DNA of 64,000 nt from CAUZJF01 sp965248605 (GTDB lineage Bacteria > Chloroflexota > Dehalococcoidia > Lucifugimonadales > CAUZJF01): assembly GCA_965248605.1 (NCBI GenBank), contig CBDFJV010000007.1, forward strand, positions 1 through 64,000. Reading direction: 5' to 3'. Shown one piece after another: positions 35,608-44,941 of the stretch. The number at the start of each line of letters is the position of its first letter. Within the stretch, counting starts at the first letter, position 1. A program made the position numbers and the translations under genes. The notes beneath the pieces are model-generated. The model had not been told where the DNA came from, ran no database searches, and was given only the letters and a program-made list of their open reading frames with translations.

Positions 35608-37325
35608 CCCGAATCCACCGACGGACAGGGATGGACGACGTGAGGACAGCGGAAGGGGGTGAGGGAGTTACAGGCGTGATGATCCGGGCTCGAATTTGGG
35701 TAGACGGGAGGTTGGCGGGCGGTCTGCAGGCGCTTTTGGGGGCACCGATGGCGGCCTACAGTGGCTGTGGCGAGCCAGATGGCGGGATAGGACACGGCAA
35801 GAGGCGCTCGCGGACTGGGCTGGCGCGAGTTTGCGGGGACGTTGGGTTGGCTGGTGGGTCAGTGGCGGACGGGCTCCGTCAGGCTGGGAGTGGAATGGCT
35901 CGCAGTCGGGCCAGGGCGCGGCTGAACTGCTCCTCCCAGGGCCAGCGCCGGGGAAGCTGCAGGGTCAATCGGCGTGCCGAGCGGGTGATCCGTCCGGCCA
36001 AGGCAAAGACCCGTCGTCTGAGGGTCTTGGTGGTCACGATCTGCTGACCCAGGCCGATGCGGGCTGTCCAGCGGGCCAGGTTGTGCGCCATCACCTGTAC
36101 CGCCAGCCAGGCGCCGTTGGCGGCGAAACGGCCCGAGGGGAGATGGTTCAGCCCCACGCCGTACTTGAGGTCGCGTATCGCATTCTCGATCTCGGCGTGA
36201 CGGCGATGATCGGCCTCCAGTTCCAGCGTCTCCCCGTCCCGGTCGGTGATGAAGCCGTGATAGCTGTAGGTGGCGAAGAGAGCCAGTTGAGAACAGGGCG
36301 CCGGCTTCACCCGCCGGACGATGAGCCGTACCGGCGCGGCGTCCGCCTCGGCCTGGAACGGGGTGTAGGTGGTCTCGGCCACATCGGCGGCGCCGTCCAG
36401 CCAGTAAGGAATCGGCGTCCAGCCATCTTCGGGTATCGCCTCGATGAGATTCCGCAGGCGGGCGCGCTGGCGGATGGCGATGGAGAAGCGGACATCCATC
36501 CGGCGGCAGACGGCGACCACGGCGTGGGTATAGAAGCCGCTGTCGGCCCGCACCGTGAGTTGGCCCCTGGCTCCGCAGTAGCGCACCCGCCCCACCGTTT
36601 CACGCAGGAAGTGGGCAGCGCCGCGGGCGGTGTTAGCCCGGCCCTCGCGCAGGCGGGCCATCAGCACGTCGCCGGTGCCGGCGGCGACGGCCAGCAGCGG
36701 GTGATAGCCCCGCGCACCGGTGTAGCCGTGGTGGCGGGCGCCCTCCTTGGCCAGTCCGTAGGTCTCGCAGATCGTCGAATCAAGGTCGATGGTGAATGGT
36801 GCGTCGCCGGGTCCGGCACCGGCCTTCCAGACCCGGGCCAGCAACTCGCGGCTCACCCGGTCCAGTTGGCGGACATGGCCCCACCTGAAGCTGCGCAGGA
36901 AGGTGCCCAGGGTGGAGGGAGCCTTAGCCGTGAAACCGAGCACGCGGGCGGTCCCGCCGGCGCGCAGCACATCGGCGTCGTCGATGCAATCTCCGCCGGC
37001 TAGGGCGGAGGCCACCAGGGTCATCATCTTGTCGCCGGTGTTCGCCCGGCCCGGCGCGCCGCCGAGGTCGAGGTGCTTCCGGAGGAGTTGGGGCAGGCCA
37101 AGGCGCAGGGCGAGGGTGGCGGGAAGGATCAGCCCGGCATTGGCCACCAGGCGGTGGTCGTCGAAGGCGATTTGGATGCGGTCGGGGTGGTTACGTGGTA
37201 GCATCTATCGGGTGCTCCTTTTCTGGGACCGGTTTTCTGTTTCAAAACCATTATCCCAGATTCAGAGGCGCACCCTTTTGTTTCTTCAGCAGGCCTCCTA
37301 CACGCCGTCCTTCGGTGGATTAGGG
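35608..37325 (-). mobile_element. IS1380-family insertion sequence, copy B
   Basis: A 1718-bp element. The left end starts CCCGAATCCACCG and the right end finishes GGTGGATTAGGG, with pentamers CTAAG on both sides (35603-35607 and 37326-37330). It carries one transposase gene. Despite the matching pentamers, the genes on its two sides are different and both lack their 5' parts. Confidence 0.93.
35879..37204 (-). CDS. IS1380-family transposase (copy B type)
   Basis: A 441-residue DDE transposase, same length as copy A and clearly related throughout but with many substitutions. Acidic positions stand in DLDSTICETYG, RADSGFYTH and ENAIRDLKYG. The C terminus ends RAIPLPA. Opposite-strand frames such as 35696-37003 are shadows. 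Confidence 0.92.
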   Translation of the reverse strand: MLPRNHPDRIQIAFDDHRLVANAGLILPATLALRLGLPQLLRKHLDLGGAPGRANTGDKMMTLVASALAGGDCIDDADVLRAGGTARVLGFTAKAPSTLGTFLRSFRWGHVRQLDRVSRELLARVWKAGAGPGDAPFTIDLDSTICETYGLAKEGARHHGYTGARGYHPLLAVAAGTGDVLMARLREGRANTARGAAHFLRETVGRVRYCGARGQLTVRADSGFYTHAVVAVCRRMDVRFSIAIRQRARLRNLIEAIPEDGWTPIPYWLDGAADVAETTYTPFQAEADAAPVRLIVRRVKPAPCSQLALFATYSYHGFITDRDGETLELEADHRRHAEIENAIRDLKYGVGLNHLPSGRFAANGAWLAVQVMAHNLARWTARIGLGQQIVTTKTLRRRVFALAGRITRSARRLTLQLPRRWPWEEQFSRALARLRAIPLPA

Positions 37326-37654
37326 CTAAGGGAGAAGTCCTAGCCTCCGGGAGTACGAGCAGCCTTCTCGGCGCCCCCGAGTTCGGCCACCAGATGACCG
37401 TACATGTCGAAGGCCTAAAGGAGTCGGCTGCTGCTGGGCTCGCTCATATCCCCGGAGTCCACGAGGTTAGTCCGCTCCGGTCGGTAGACGGAAACGGGGT
37501 CTCGGCCTTCGATATTCTCGTGGACGAACCAAAGATCCAGGTCCCGATAGTCTTGGAATCGCTGTACCGCGCCGACGGCAGGGTCTCGCAATGCGGACCC
37601 AAGGAAGCGTCGCTTGGCGACGTGATGGCGCGTTTTGTAGGCGAGAGGTCGTAG
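37326..37654 (+). pseudogene. ABC transporter ATPase, C-terminal fragment
   Basis: The frame is open from the element edge and reads GEVLASGSTSSLLGAPEFG and then an ACT-like tail ending LGDVMARFVGERS, the usual end of ABC-2 type exporter ATPases. Walker A, signature and Walker B regions are all missing. About 200 residues were lost where IS1380 copy B now sits. Its stop is one base before the permease ATG, so the two formed an operon. The exporter is probably non-functional unless another ATPase serves it. Confidence 0.75.
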
Positions 37655-37655
37655 C

Positions 37656-38462
37656 ATGGCAGCGAAGCTGGGAGCATTCCTTTGGAAAGACCTGCTGGAG
37701 GCATCGAGCTACAGGCTCGCGTTCATAATGCAGTTCGGCGGCCTTTTTATGGTGCTAGTTGTTTTCTTCTTCCTCTCGCGTCTGCTCGAAGACGCGTTCC
37801 TGCCACACCTGGAGCAGTACGGCGGTAACTATTTCTCATTCGCTTTGATCGGGATCGCTCTCGCGACCTTCACCTCGCTCTCCTTGCAGACATTCCGGTC
37901 AACGATTCGACGGTCTCAGACGAACGGCACCATGGAGGCCCTCCTGAGTACCAGAACCAGGTTGCCGACGATCATACTCGGGTCTTCTCAATACAGCTTC
38001 GCGTTCGGCGCGGTACAAGTGGTGGTCTATCTTGTAGCTGGGGCCGTGATCTTCAAAGCTGACCTGGCCTGGGGCAGCATGTTTGGTGCGCTGCTCGCTC
38101 TATCACTGACCGTGCTCAGTACGGCCGGACTGGGCATACTCTCGGCGAGCTTCATCATGGTGCTCAAACAGGGAGACCCATTGTCGTTCCTGGTCAGCGG
38201 CGGCTCGTGGCTGCTAAGCGGCGTGGCGTATCCCGTGACTGTCCTCCCGACGGGACTTCAGTCATTTTCGCCGTTTGTACCGATGACACATGGCCTCGAA
38301 GCGATGAGGCAGAGCTTGTTGATGGGAGCGTCGATCGGCGACATCGCGCCGCAGCTGCTTGCTCTAACCCTCTTTGCTGCCGTGCTGCTCCCCACAAGCC
38401 TGTTCGCGTTCCGTTTCGCGGTCCATCGTGCGAAGATGGCGGGGAGCCTCAGTCACTACTGA
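37656..38462 (+). CDS. ABC-2 type transporter permease
   Basis: A 268-residue membrane protein with six hydrophobic segments and an amphipathic N terminus (AAKLGAFLWKDLLEASSYR). A GVAYPVTVLPTGLQ segment lies before the last helices, as in ABC-2 exporters. It exports lipids, polysaccharides or drugs in other systems; the substrate here is unknown. Its partner ATPase is truncated. Confidence 0.82.
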   Translation: MAAKLGAFLWKDLLEASSYRLAFIMQFGGLFMVLVVFFFLSRLLEDAFLPHLEQYGGNYFSFALIGIALATFTSLSLQTFRSTIRRSQTNGTMEALLSTRTRLPTIILGSSQYSFAFGAVQVVVYLVAGAVIFKADLAWGSMFGALLALSLTVLSTAGLGILSASFIMVLKQGDPLSFLVSGGSWLLSGVAYPVTVLPTGLQSFSPFVPMTHGLEAMRQSLLMGASIGDIAPQLLALTLFAAVLLPTSLFAFRFAVHRAKMAGSLSHY

Positions 38463-38498
38463 CCCTCGGCGCCTTGCACAGTCCCTCCGACGGGTAGA

Positions 38499-38867
38499 TC
38501 AGTCCCAGGTGCAGTTGGGGGTGATCGAGAAGTTGTCCGCTCGTTGTCCCGCCGGTATCTCTAGGACTCGATTCGCGTGAGTATCCAGTCCTAGCTGGAC
38601 CACTAGCTGCGAGGGCGACAGGCCCTTGATCTCGATCCTGCAGGTAATGGTGTTCTCAGTCTTTTCTTCGTTCTCGATGCTTATCGTCACAAGGCCCAGG
38701 GCGTGGTCAATGCTCTCCACGTCTACGTCGACCTTCGGCGGATCGACGTCGTTGGAAGAGAACAGCCTTTCGACCCACTCGTTCAGGACGAACAGCAAGA
38801 CGACGAGAACGAGTGCGACTACTATCGCACTCACGAATAGGGCGGCCGCCGCCAGGTATACGCGCAT
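38499..38867 (-). CDS. Single-pass membrane protein of unknown function
   Basis: A 122-residue protein with one N-terminal membrane helix (residues about 5-28), then a soluble beta-rich domain with two Cys (near residues 78 and 119) that could form a disulphide outside the membrane. I recognise no family. It converges with the ABC permease. Confidence 0.5.
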   Translation of the reverse strand: MRVYLAAAALFVSAIVVALVLVVLLFVLNEWVERLFSSNDVDPPKVDVDVESIDHALGLVTISIENEEKTENTITCRIEIKGLSPSQLVVQLGLDTHANRVLEIPAGQRADNFSITPNCTWD

Positions 38868-39410
38868 TCTTAGTGACCGGCCATGGTGTTCAAATCGATC
38901 GGTCTTACGACCGAAATCGGCTGAGCGAAAGCATCGTTAGCGAGCGTTCGCTGGCTCGCACATTCTAGTCGGATGGCGCCTGCGCGGCAACGAATACCGG
39001 CAGTGAGGGTGGGCTCAGAGTGCGTAGAGTGAATTTGAGGGGGACCTCTCGGGCTCTCGGGCGCATCCCGATGCTGCATCGGGGCCCTACGAGATACCAG
39101 AGCCGTTTATCCCATTAAGCGCACCGCAGCAGTGACACCTACTCTAGCCAGCCGACGGCCGCCATTCGTGTCAATACTAGGTGTACCAGGTCCTCCCGGC
39201 AGTGATGTTACCGATTGGCACCTATCCACCTCGCGAGTTCACCCGATTGTCACCGGTTTGTTCCTTCTGGCTTCATTATCGGTAGCTAGACTGGGATGTG
39301 GGACTTCCTTGGCATCTCCGCCCGTGGTCGCGCCTCCTTGTCCAGTCGCACGTGGCCGCGGCGGGCCGAGGAGTCCCAGCAAACAAAAAACGGTCGCCTC
39401 AGGTGAAACG
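38868..39410. other. Intergenic region upstream of ppdK
   Basis: No gene supported. The ppdK frame stays open upstream to 39132, but the translated extension has no PPDK homology. It holds one hairpin repeat at 39061-39090. Confidence 0.4.
39061..39090. repeat. Hairpin repeat ending GCCCTAC
   Basis: CCCGATG and CATCGGG pair around CTG (39067-39083), with GCGCAT before and GGCCCTAC after. It resembles the palindrome plus CCCTAC at 18330. Confidence 0.4.
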
Positions 39411-42200
39411 ATGGCTGCATTGCCCCTCTTCAGATTCCGTAATGAACCTCGTTGGGTGTCCTGGTTTGGCGAGGGCGACGGTTCACGGAGGGATCTCTTA
39501 GGAGGAAAGGGCGCCGGACTAGAGGAGATGACCTCCATAGGTCTGCCGATTCCTCACGGTTTTACCATCACGACTGATGCATGCAAGGAGTTCTACCGGG
39601 CAGGAAAGAGGCTTCCCGATGGGCTGTGGGTTGAGGTGCTGGCCGCGCTGAGGCGCTTAGAGGACGTTACCGGGGCCAAACTCGGAGACCCATCGATGCC
39701 GCTCCTGGTCTCTGTAAGATCGGGCGCCGCCATTTCCATGCCGGGCATGATGGACACGATACTGAACCTCGGTATCAATAGCAGCGTGGCGGAGGCCATG
39801 GGACAACAGACGAACAACCCTCGATTCGCGCTTGACCTCCATCGCCGGTTCATCGAGATGTTCGGAAGCGTCGTCTTGGGTGTCGACGGCAAGCTGTTCC
39901 AGGAAGCGATCGAAGCGCGGCAAGACGAGGTGGGCGTAGGCCGAAGCGCCGACCTCTCGCCTGAGGACCTAACGAACGTCATCTCGGCCTTCCAGCGTAT
40001 AGTGGCCGACGCTACAGGAAATGGTGTCCCAAACGACCCCTATGTTCAGCTGGAACAATCCATAGCAGCGGTGTTCGACAGTTGGAATACCCGTCGCGCC
40101 GTCGCCTACAGGGAATACCACGGTATACCTCACGACCTGGGAACGGCGGTGAACGTCGTCACCATGGTGTACGGCAACAAGGACGAGCGCAGCGGCACCG
40201 GAGTGCTCTTCACGCGCAACCCCGCGACCGGTCGCAGGTCGCTGCGGGGAGAATACCTCGCCAATGCACAAGGCGAGGACGTCGTGGCCGGAGCTGTTAC
40301 CCCAAGCGACATAAGCGCTCTGTCCGAAGATATGCCAGAGGTCTATCGGACCCTGGTCAAAACGACGGAGACACTTGAACGCCACTACAGGGACGTTCAG
40401 GACGTGGAATTCACAGTAGAGCAGGGCAAGCTGTATATATTGCAGACTCGGACCGCCCAGCGAAGCGCCAAGGCTGCGGTAACAACGGCGGTCGACATGG
40501 CAATGGAGGGCTTGATTAGACGTGACGAGGCTCTTCTACGGGTCGAACCGCAGCAGATATACCAGCTACTACTTCCAAGATTCGAAGACCAAGCGAAGGA
40601 CGAAGCTAGAAGCGACGGGCGGCTCCTTACCAAGGGGATCGGTGCGTCCCCAGGGGCGGCGACCGGCGAGGTGGTCTTCGACGCCGACATCGCAGCCGAG
40701 AGAGGCGCCGACGGCACGAGCGTAATCCTGGCACGCACTGAGACGAGCCCCGACGACGTGCACGGGATGGTGGCGTCGGCCGGGATTCTAACGAGCCGAG
40801 GCGGCGCCACGAGTCACGCGGCAGTTGTCGCGACCGGTATGGGCAAGCCGTGCATCACGGCAGCCGAGAGCATCGAGATCGATTCCGAGAGGGGGCTTCT
40901 TCGCTGCGGCGACATCCTAGTCGAGGAAGGTGAAGATATCAGCATCGACGGGGCTACCGGAGAGGTCTTCGTCGGTCCGATCGCCACCACGCAGCCAAAC
41001 GTTGACGACGAGGCCGAGCTGTCAACCCTTCTCGACTGGGCCGACGATGCCCGAACGATGGGCGTCTGGGCCAATGCTGACACACCTCAAGACGCGACTA
41101 TCGCGAGAGACTTTGGAGCTGAAGGAGTCGGTCTCTGCAGGACCGAGCATATGTTCTTCGAGCCAGAACGCCTTTCGCTGGTCCGCGAGATGATTATTGC
41201 CGCGCACCGGTCGGTCCAAAGCCCAGAAGACGAAGTGTCGCGGGGCACATATCTGAAGGCGTTGGGTGAGCTGCAGAAGATGCAGGTCACCGATTTCGAG
41301 GGAATCTTCCGGGCGATGGCAGGTCGCCCTGTAGTAATTCGACTCTTAGATCCGCCGTTGCACGAGTTCCTGCCAAAGTACGATGAGCTGTTGACGGAGG
41401 CCGTTCGGCGTCAGGCGACCGAGGGCGGCCGCGAGAATAGAGACGCACCGGATCAGGATGAACTCCTGGCCACTGTGGACGAAATGCGCGAAGCCAACCC
41501 GATGATGGGACTCCGAGGGTGTCGCGTTGGGCTGGTATATCCCGAGATCTATGACATGCAGATGCAAGCGATTCTGCAGGCCGCCCACAATGTCGCTACA
41601 AAGGACGTGGTGGCTCGACCGGAGATCATGGTGCCACTCGTGAGCCACGTCTCCGAGATGCGACGGGTTCGGGCTCGCCTCGAGCAAGTCGCGGAAACGT
41701 TCGCAGACGACACGGGCTCGAACCCGGACTACAAGATCGGCGCGATGGTGGAAACCCCCAGGGCGGCACTCACCGCTGGTCAGATCGCAGAGGAAGCTGA
41801 ATTCCTGAGCTTCGGTACCAATGACCTCAGCCAGCTGACGTTTGGCTTCAGCCGAGATGACGCGGAAGGTAAATTCCTATCCCGCTACGGCGAAATGGGG
41901 GTCCTCGAGGAGAACCCCTTCCAGACCATCGACCGAGAGGGTGTTGGCTTGCTGGTCGAGATGGCGTGCGCCGACGGGCGACAGACTCGGCAAGACATTA
42001 AGCTCGGGATATGCGGAGAGCATGGGGGCGAGCCGGCGAGCATAGAATTCCTCCACCGTCTGGGCCTCGACTACGTAAGCTGCTCGCCTTATCGAGTCCC
42101 GGTGGCCAGGCTGGCAGCGGCCCAAGCGGAACTGCGGTCCGCCGCCAAGAACGAGACTGAAGTCACACGCCAACCTGAGCTTCTGGCAGTGAATCGCTAA
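39411..42200 (+). CDS. ppdK: Pyruvate, phosphate dikinase
   Basis: Interconverts pyruvate, ATP and phosphate with PEP, AMP and diphosphate. The 929-residue protein has the full set of domains: an N-terminal ATP-grasp part (LLGGKGAGLEEM, then VSVRSGA), the phospho-carrier His in GGATSHAAVV near residue 468, and the C-terminal PEP/pyruvate barrel with EGVGLCRTEHMFF, MVETPRAAL and CGEHGGEP. The ATG at 39411 has AGGTGA upstream and opens just before family sequence. No PPDK regulatory protein is nearby. It may supply PEP for gluconeogenesis and the polysaccharide genes downstream. Confidence 0.96.
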   Translation: MAALPLFRFRNEPRWVSWFGEGDGSRRDLLGGKGAGLEEMTSIGLPIPHGFTITTDACKEFYRAGKRLPDGLWVEVLAALRRLEDVTGAKLGDPSMPLLVSVRSGAAISMPGMMDTILNLGINSSVAEAMGQQTNNPRFALDLHRRFIEMFGSVVLGVDGKLFQEAIEARQDEVGVGRSADLSPEDLTNVISAFQRIVADATGNGVPNDPYVQLEQSIAAVFDSWNTRRAVAYREYHGIPHDLGTAVNVVTMVYGNKDERSGTGVLFTRNPATGRRSLRGEYLANAQGEDVVAGAVTPSDISALSEDMPEVYRTLVKTTETLERHYRDVQDVEFTVEQGKLYILQTRTAQRSAKAAVTTAVDMAMEGLIRRDEALLRVEPQQIYQLLLPRFEDQAKDEARSDGRLLTKGIGASPGAATGEVVFDADIAAERGADGTSVILARTETSPDDVHGMVASAGILTSRGGATSHAAVVATGMGKPCITAAESIEIDSERGLLRCGDILVEEGEDISIDGATGEVFVGPIATTQPNVDDEAELSTLLDWADDARTMGVWANADTPQDATIARDFGAEGVGLCRTEHMFFEPERLSLVREMIIAAHRSVQSPEDEVSRGTYLKALGELQKMQVTDFEGIFRAMAGRPVVIRLLDPPLHEFLPKYDELLTEAVRRQATEGGRENRDAPDQDELLATVDEMREANPMMGLRGCRVGLVYPEIYDMQMQAILQAAHNVATKDVVARPEIMVPLVSHVSEMRRVRARLEQVAETFADDTGSNPDYKIGAMVETPRAALTAGQIAEEAEFLSFGTNDLSQLTFGFSRDDAEGKFLSRYGEMGVLEENPFQTIDREGVGLLVEMACADGRQTRQDIKLGICGEHGGEPASIEFLHRLGLDYVSCSPYRVPVARLAAAQAELRSAAKNETEVTRQPELLAVNR

Positions 42201-42348
42201 GTAGGTCCCTGTCGAGGCGTACATGCCCCGAGAGCGGTCGCATTCTTCCGATCCGTAGGTTCGTCCAGATACCTCATCTGACCCTCGACGATCGGGAGCG
42301 GTGGAGCCGGGGTCACCGCACCTGAGGCACAACCGCTAACCGTGATCG

Positions 42349-42378
42349 TTGTAGGCGAGTCCGCCGTTCCAATATACT
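42349..42378 (+). promoter_or_regulatory. Sigma70-type promoter for the epimerase gene
   Basis: TTGTAG and TATACT are separated by 18 bases, 56 bases before the ATG. The rest of 42201-42433 shows nothing else. Confidence 0.5.
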
Positions 42379-42433
42379 GGCGTCGCCTACGAACTTCCTT
42401 AGATCCTGTTCGTAAGAGAGTCACGGAGACCCC

Positions 42434-43351
42434 ATGCGCGCGCTCGTAACAGGTGGCGCCGGCTTTATCGGCTCACATATCGTCGACAACCTCGTCGGCC
42501 GCGGACATGAGGTTCTCGTGGTCGACGATTTGTCCACCGGCAAGCCGGCGAACCTGGCCGAGCAAGTCGCGCTGGAAGAGATAGATGTGGCTGACCAGGC
42601 ACTCCAGCGTCTGGTTACCTCGTTCAAACCCGACTTGATCACGCATTGCGCGGCCCAGGCGTCGGTCCCAGCCTCGATGGCCGACCCCGCGTTTGACGCC
42701 TCTACGAACATCGTCGGTGGCATAAACGTATGCAGAGCCGCCATCGCTGCGGATTGCCGCCGGTTCATCTATGTCACCACCGGCGGCGCTCTTTATGGCA
42801 CTCCGAAATACCTGCCGTGCGACGAGCAACACCCTATTCAACCTGAGAGCGCGTACGGGTTGAGCAAGTGGACCCTCGAACAATATCTGGCGATGCTGCT
42901 TCCGGCCACGGTGAATTTACAGGTATTGAGGCTGGCGAACGTTTATGGACCACGCCAAGACCCCCACGGAGAAGCGGGCGTCGTCGCGATATTCGCGGAG
43001 CAGATGCTGCGCGGTAGGCAGGTCAAGATCTTCGGAGACGGCGAACAGACCAGAGATTTCGTTTACGTCTCCGACGTCGCCGTCGCGCACGACCGCGCCA
43101 TTACCGCAGGCGATTCGGCGGCGGTTAACATCGGAACGGAAATCGCCACGACCATCAACCAGATCTACGAGTTGCTCTCCACGGAAACGTCGTATCAGCT
43201 ACGGCCGGTCTACGAGCCGGAACGTGCAGGTGACGTCAAGCACGTAGTTCTAGCGAATGGCAAAGCCGACCGCGAGCTGGGCTGGCAGCCTAATATCTCG
43301 CTTGCCGATGGCATCCGTGAAACCGTGGACTGGTTCAGAAGTCAGGCCTGA
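42434..43351 (+). CDS. NAD-dependent nucleotide-sugar epimerase/dehydratase (GalE-like)
   Basis: A 305-residue extended SDR. GGAGFIGSHIV at residues 7-17 binds NAD; the catalytic set is Thr/Thr in YVTTGGA and YGLSK near residue 137. NVYGPRQDPHGEAGVV follows the usual substrate loop. Members act on UDP-glucose, UDP-GlcNAc or dTDP sugars; which one is not decided by the sequence. GGAGA lies just before the ATG. It may feed the polysaccharide genes at 47.5-50.7 kb. Confidence 0.88.
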   Translation: MRALVTGGAGFIGSHIVDNLVGRGHEVLVVDDLSTGKPANLAEQVALEEIDVADQALQRLVTSFKPDLITHCAAQASVPASMADPAFDASTNIVGGINVCRAAIAADCRRFIYVTTGGALYGTPKYLPCDEQHPIQPESAYGLSKWTLEQYLAMLLPATVNLQVLRLANVYGPRQDPHGEAGVVAIFAEQMLRGRQVKIFGDGEQTRDFVYVSDVAVAHDRAITAGDSAAVNIGTEIATTINQIYELLSTETSYQLRPVYEPERAGDVKHVVLANGKADRELGWQPNISLADGIRETVDWFRSQA

Positions 43352-43578
43352 ATTTCGCCGCCAGGTCCTACAGAAGTGCGGCGACTGGTCCCTCTGGCTC
43401 TCGGCAATCCGACTTAGCCTGATATTCAACCGGTCGGAAATGCGTGGGCCAACTCCGAAAACCCGAACGTTCACATAGCCCGACGACGCGATGAGTCGCG
43501 TGGTGCCTAGCCCACCCGAGTGTTGAATATGCCGAACGAATGTGCTACTATGCCTTCATGCAGGTATTGGCCTGCCGC

Positions 43579-43707
43579 TAGTGGTCCAACATCCTAGTAT
43601 TGAAGGGTTCTGAGGTTACGGCTTGGTAGGGGCGGGTTTGAAACCCGCCCTGTCGTCGTAGCACGCCAATCTCGGCTACCCCTCATTTCAAAGATTTCGG
43701 TCTACTA
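43579..43707. mobile_element. MITE with IS630-like ends (copy 2)
   Basis: 129 bp between TA dinucleotides, identical in the bases I compared to 14180-14308. It shares its right TA with copy 3. Confidence 0.8.
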
Positions 43708-43834
43708 GTGGTCCAACATCCTAGTATTGAAGGGTTCTGAGGTTACGGCTTGGTAGGGGCGGGTTTGAAACCCGCCCTGTCGTCGTAGCACGCCAATCTC
43801 GGCTACCCCTCATTTCAAAGATTTCGGTCTACTA
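43706..43834. mobile_element. MITE with IS630-like ends (copy 3, tandem to copy 2)
   Basis: A head-to-tail repeat of copy 2 with a period of 127 bp and one shared TA at the junction. All three copies carry the GGGCGGGTTT/AAACCCGCCC hairpin. Confidence 0.8.
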
Positions 43835-43842
43835 GGTGTGAT

Positions 43843-43877
43843 TCGACAAAATCGACAGAAATCGACAAAAGTCGACA
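43843..43877. repeat. Four TCGACA iterations spaced about one helical turn
   Basis: TCGACA occurs at 43843, 43852, 43862 and 43872, separated by A-rich bases. The 9-10-10 bp spacing puts all on one face of DNA. It directly follows MITE copy 3. Confidence 0.6.
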
Positions 43878-43895
43878 CTTGGTGAGATTGTCGCC

Positions 43896-43924
43896 CCCGC
43901 TCATGGTGAGCCTGTCGAACCATC
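43896..43924. repeat. Short interspersed repeat-like block
   Basis: CCCGCTCATGGTGAGCCTGT, continuing CGAACCATC, has an inner inverted repeat CTCATGGTGAG and resembles a short repeat found between genes in many environmental genomes. The resemblance is from memory. No gene is seen in 43835-44179. Confidence 0.35.
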
Positions 43925-44179
43925 GACTGGCCCAGCGTGAACGGAAAATATCTGCCTTATAGTCAAGATAGTCAAGAACCGAAAGACCCTGAGTCGCATG
44001 GCAAATCTTCTTGACAAAGGTTACCGCCGTCTGGTAGAAATTCCAGGCCGTCTCAAGCATTCGCTTGAGGTGATGTAATTGCAGTGGTCAAGCCGGACCT
44101 GCGGGAAGCGGGGCCGAGCCAGCACCAGAATCAGCTGTAAAATGCGATTCATCGCCCGGCTAGCTCAGGAGGGATCGCG

Positions 44180-44917
44180 ATGAAAGCCCTGTTTGTTGGC
44201 AGTAATCCGGACGTCGCGGAACAGTTGAGTGTTTCGGTCCGTCTCAGGTGGCCGAGTGCCGAAGTCCTGGTGGCCAACGAGGGCGACGTCGGCCTCGAAG
44301 TGGTCGAGGAAGAGCAGCCCGACGTAGTGATGTACGAGTCGGCTTCGAACGGTAAGACCGACACAACCTTCGTAAAGGACCTCAGAACCTTCTCTGACGT
44401 TGCCCTGATCGTCCTCGAGCCCCCCGAGGGTTCTGGTGCAATGGACGAAGTCAGAGCTCTGGAGGCCGGAGCTGACGAGTACATCCGCGAGTCTGCCGGC
44501 GGCATTAGCCTGATCGCCAGGATTGTCGCGCTGACCAGGCGGACCAGGCGATCATTCACCGAGCAACAGCCGACCCTCTCCAACGGGCCGCTGACCGTCA
44601 ACCCGACCAGCTATGAGGTCTTCCTGCATGGGCGTCGGTTGACTCTCACACCCACTGAGTTCCGGCTGCTCTACCTGCTACTCAACAATCGCGGGAACGT
44701 GCTGAGTCGCGAATTCATAGCGCGATCGATTTGGGGAGACCAGGTCGACAGCACCGGACTGGTCAAGAAGTACATCCAGCGCCTGCGTCGCCGGCTGAAC
44801 GATACTGCTCAGTACCCCAGATGGATCGCCAACGTCCATGGGGTCGGCTACAAGCTCCTGGCGTTGCGAGAGTCAGACGGTGCGGAGACGAGCGCGCCCG
44901 AGTTGGTCGCACCCTAG
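44180..44917 (+). CDS. Atypical OmpR-family response regulator
   Basis: A 245-residue protein. Residues 1-115 have the receiver fold, but the phospho-acceptor Asp is replaced: PDVVMYES has Glu where families read PDLVLLDL. The early acidic pair is also absent (VGSNPDVAEQ). Residues about 140-235 are a full winged-helix output domain with LTPTEFRLLYLLLNN and VHGVGYKL. It probably acts without phosphorylation, or is locked in an active-like state. No histidine kinase lies nearby. GGAGG precedes the ATG. Confidence 0.85.
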   Translation: MKALFVGSNPDVAEQLSVSVRLRWPSAEVLVANEGDVGLEVVEEEQPDVVMYESASNGKTDTTFVKDLRTFSDVALIVLEPPEGSGAMDEVRALEAGADEYIRESAGGISLIARIVALTRRTRRSFTEQQPTLSNGPLTVNPTSYEVFLHGRRLTLTPTEFRLLYLLLNNRGNVLSREFIARSIWGDQVDSTGLVKKYIQRLRRRLNDTAQYPRWIANVHGVGYKLLALRESDGAETSAPELVAP

Positions 44918-44941
44918 CACGTTACCTAACAAGATCGAGTC

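Noticed and set aside
39132..39410. N-terminal extension of the ppdK frame
   Set aside because: The extension lacks PPDK homology, while the ATG at 39411 has a good Shine-Dalgarno and begins just before the conserved N terminus.
43579..43834. Two direct repeats that could be taken for a CRISPR array
   Set aside because: The units are 127 bp, adjacent without spacers and flanked by TA, and a third copy lies 29 kb away.
43815..44060. Minus-strand ORF of 81 aa
   Set aside because: It begins in repeat DNA, overlaps the iterations and part of a MITE, and shows no family sequence.
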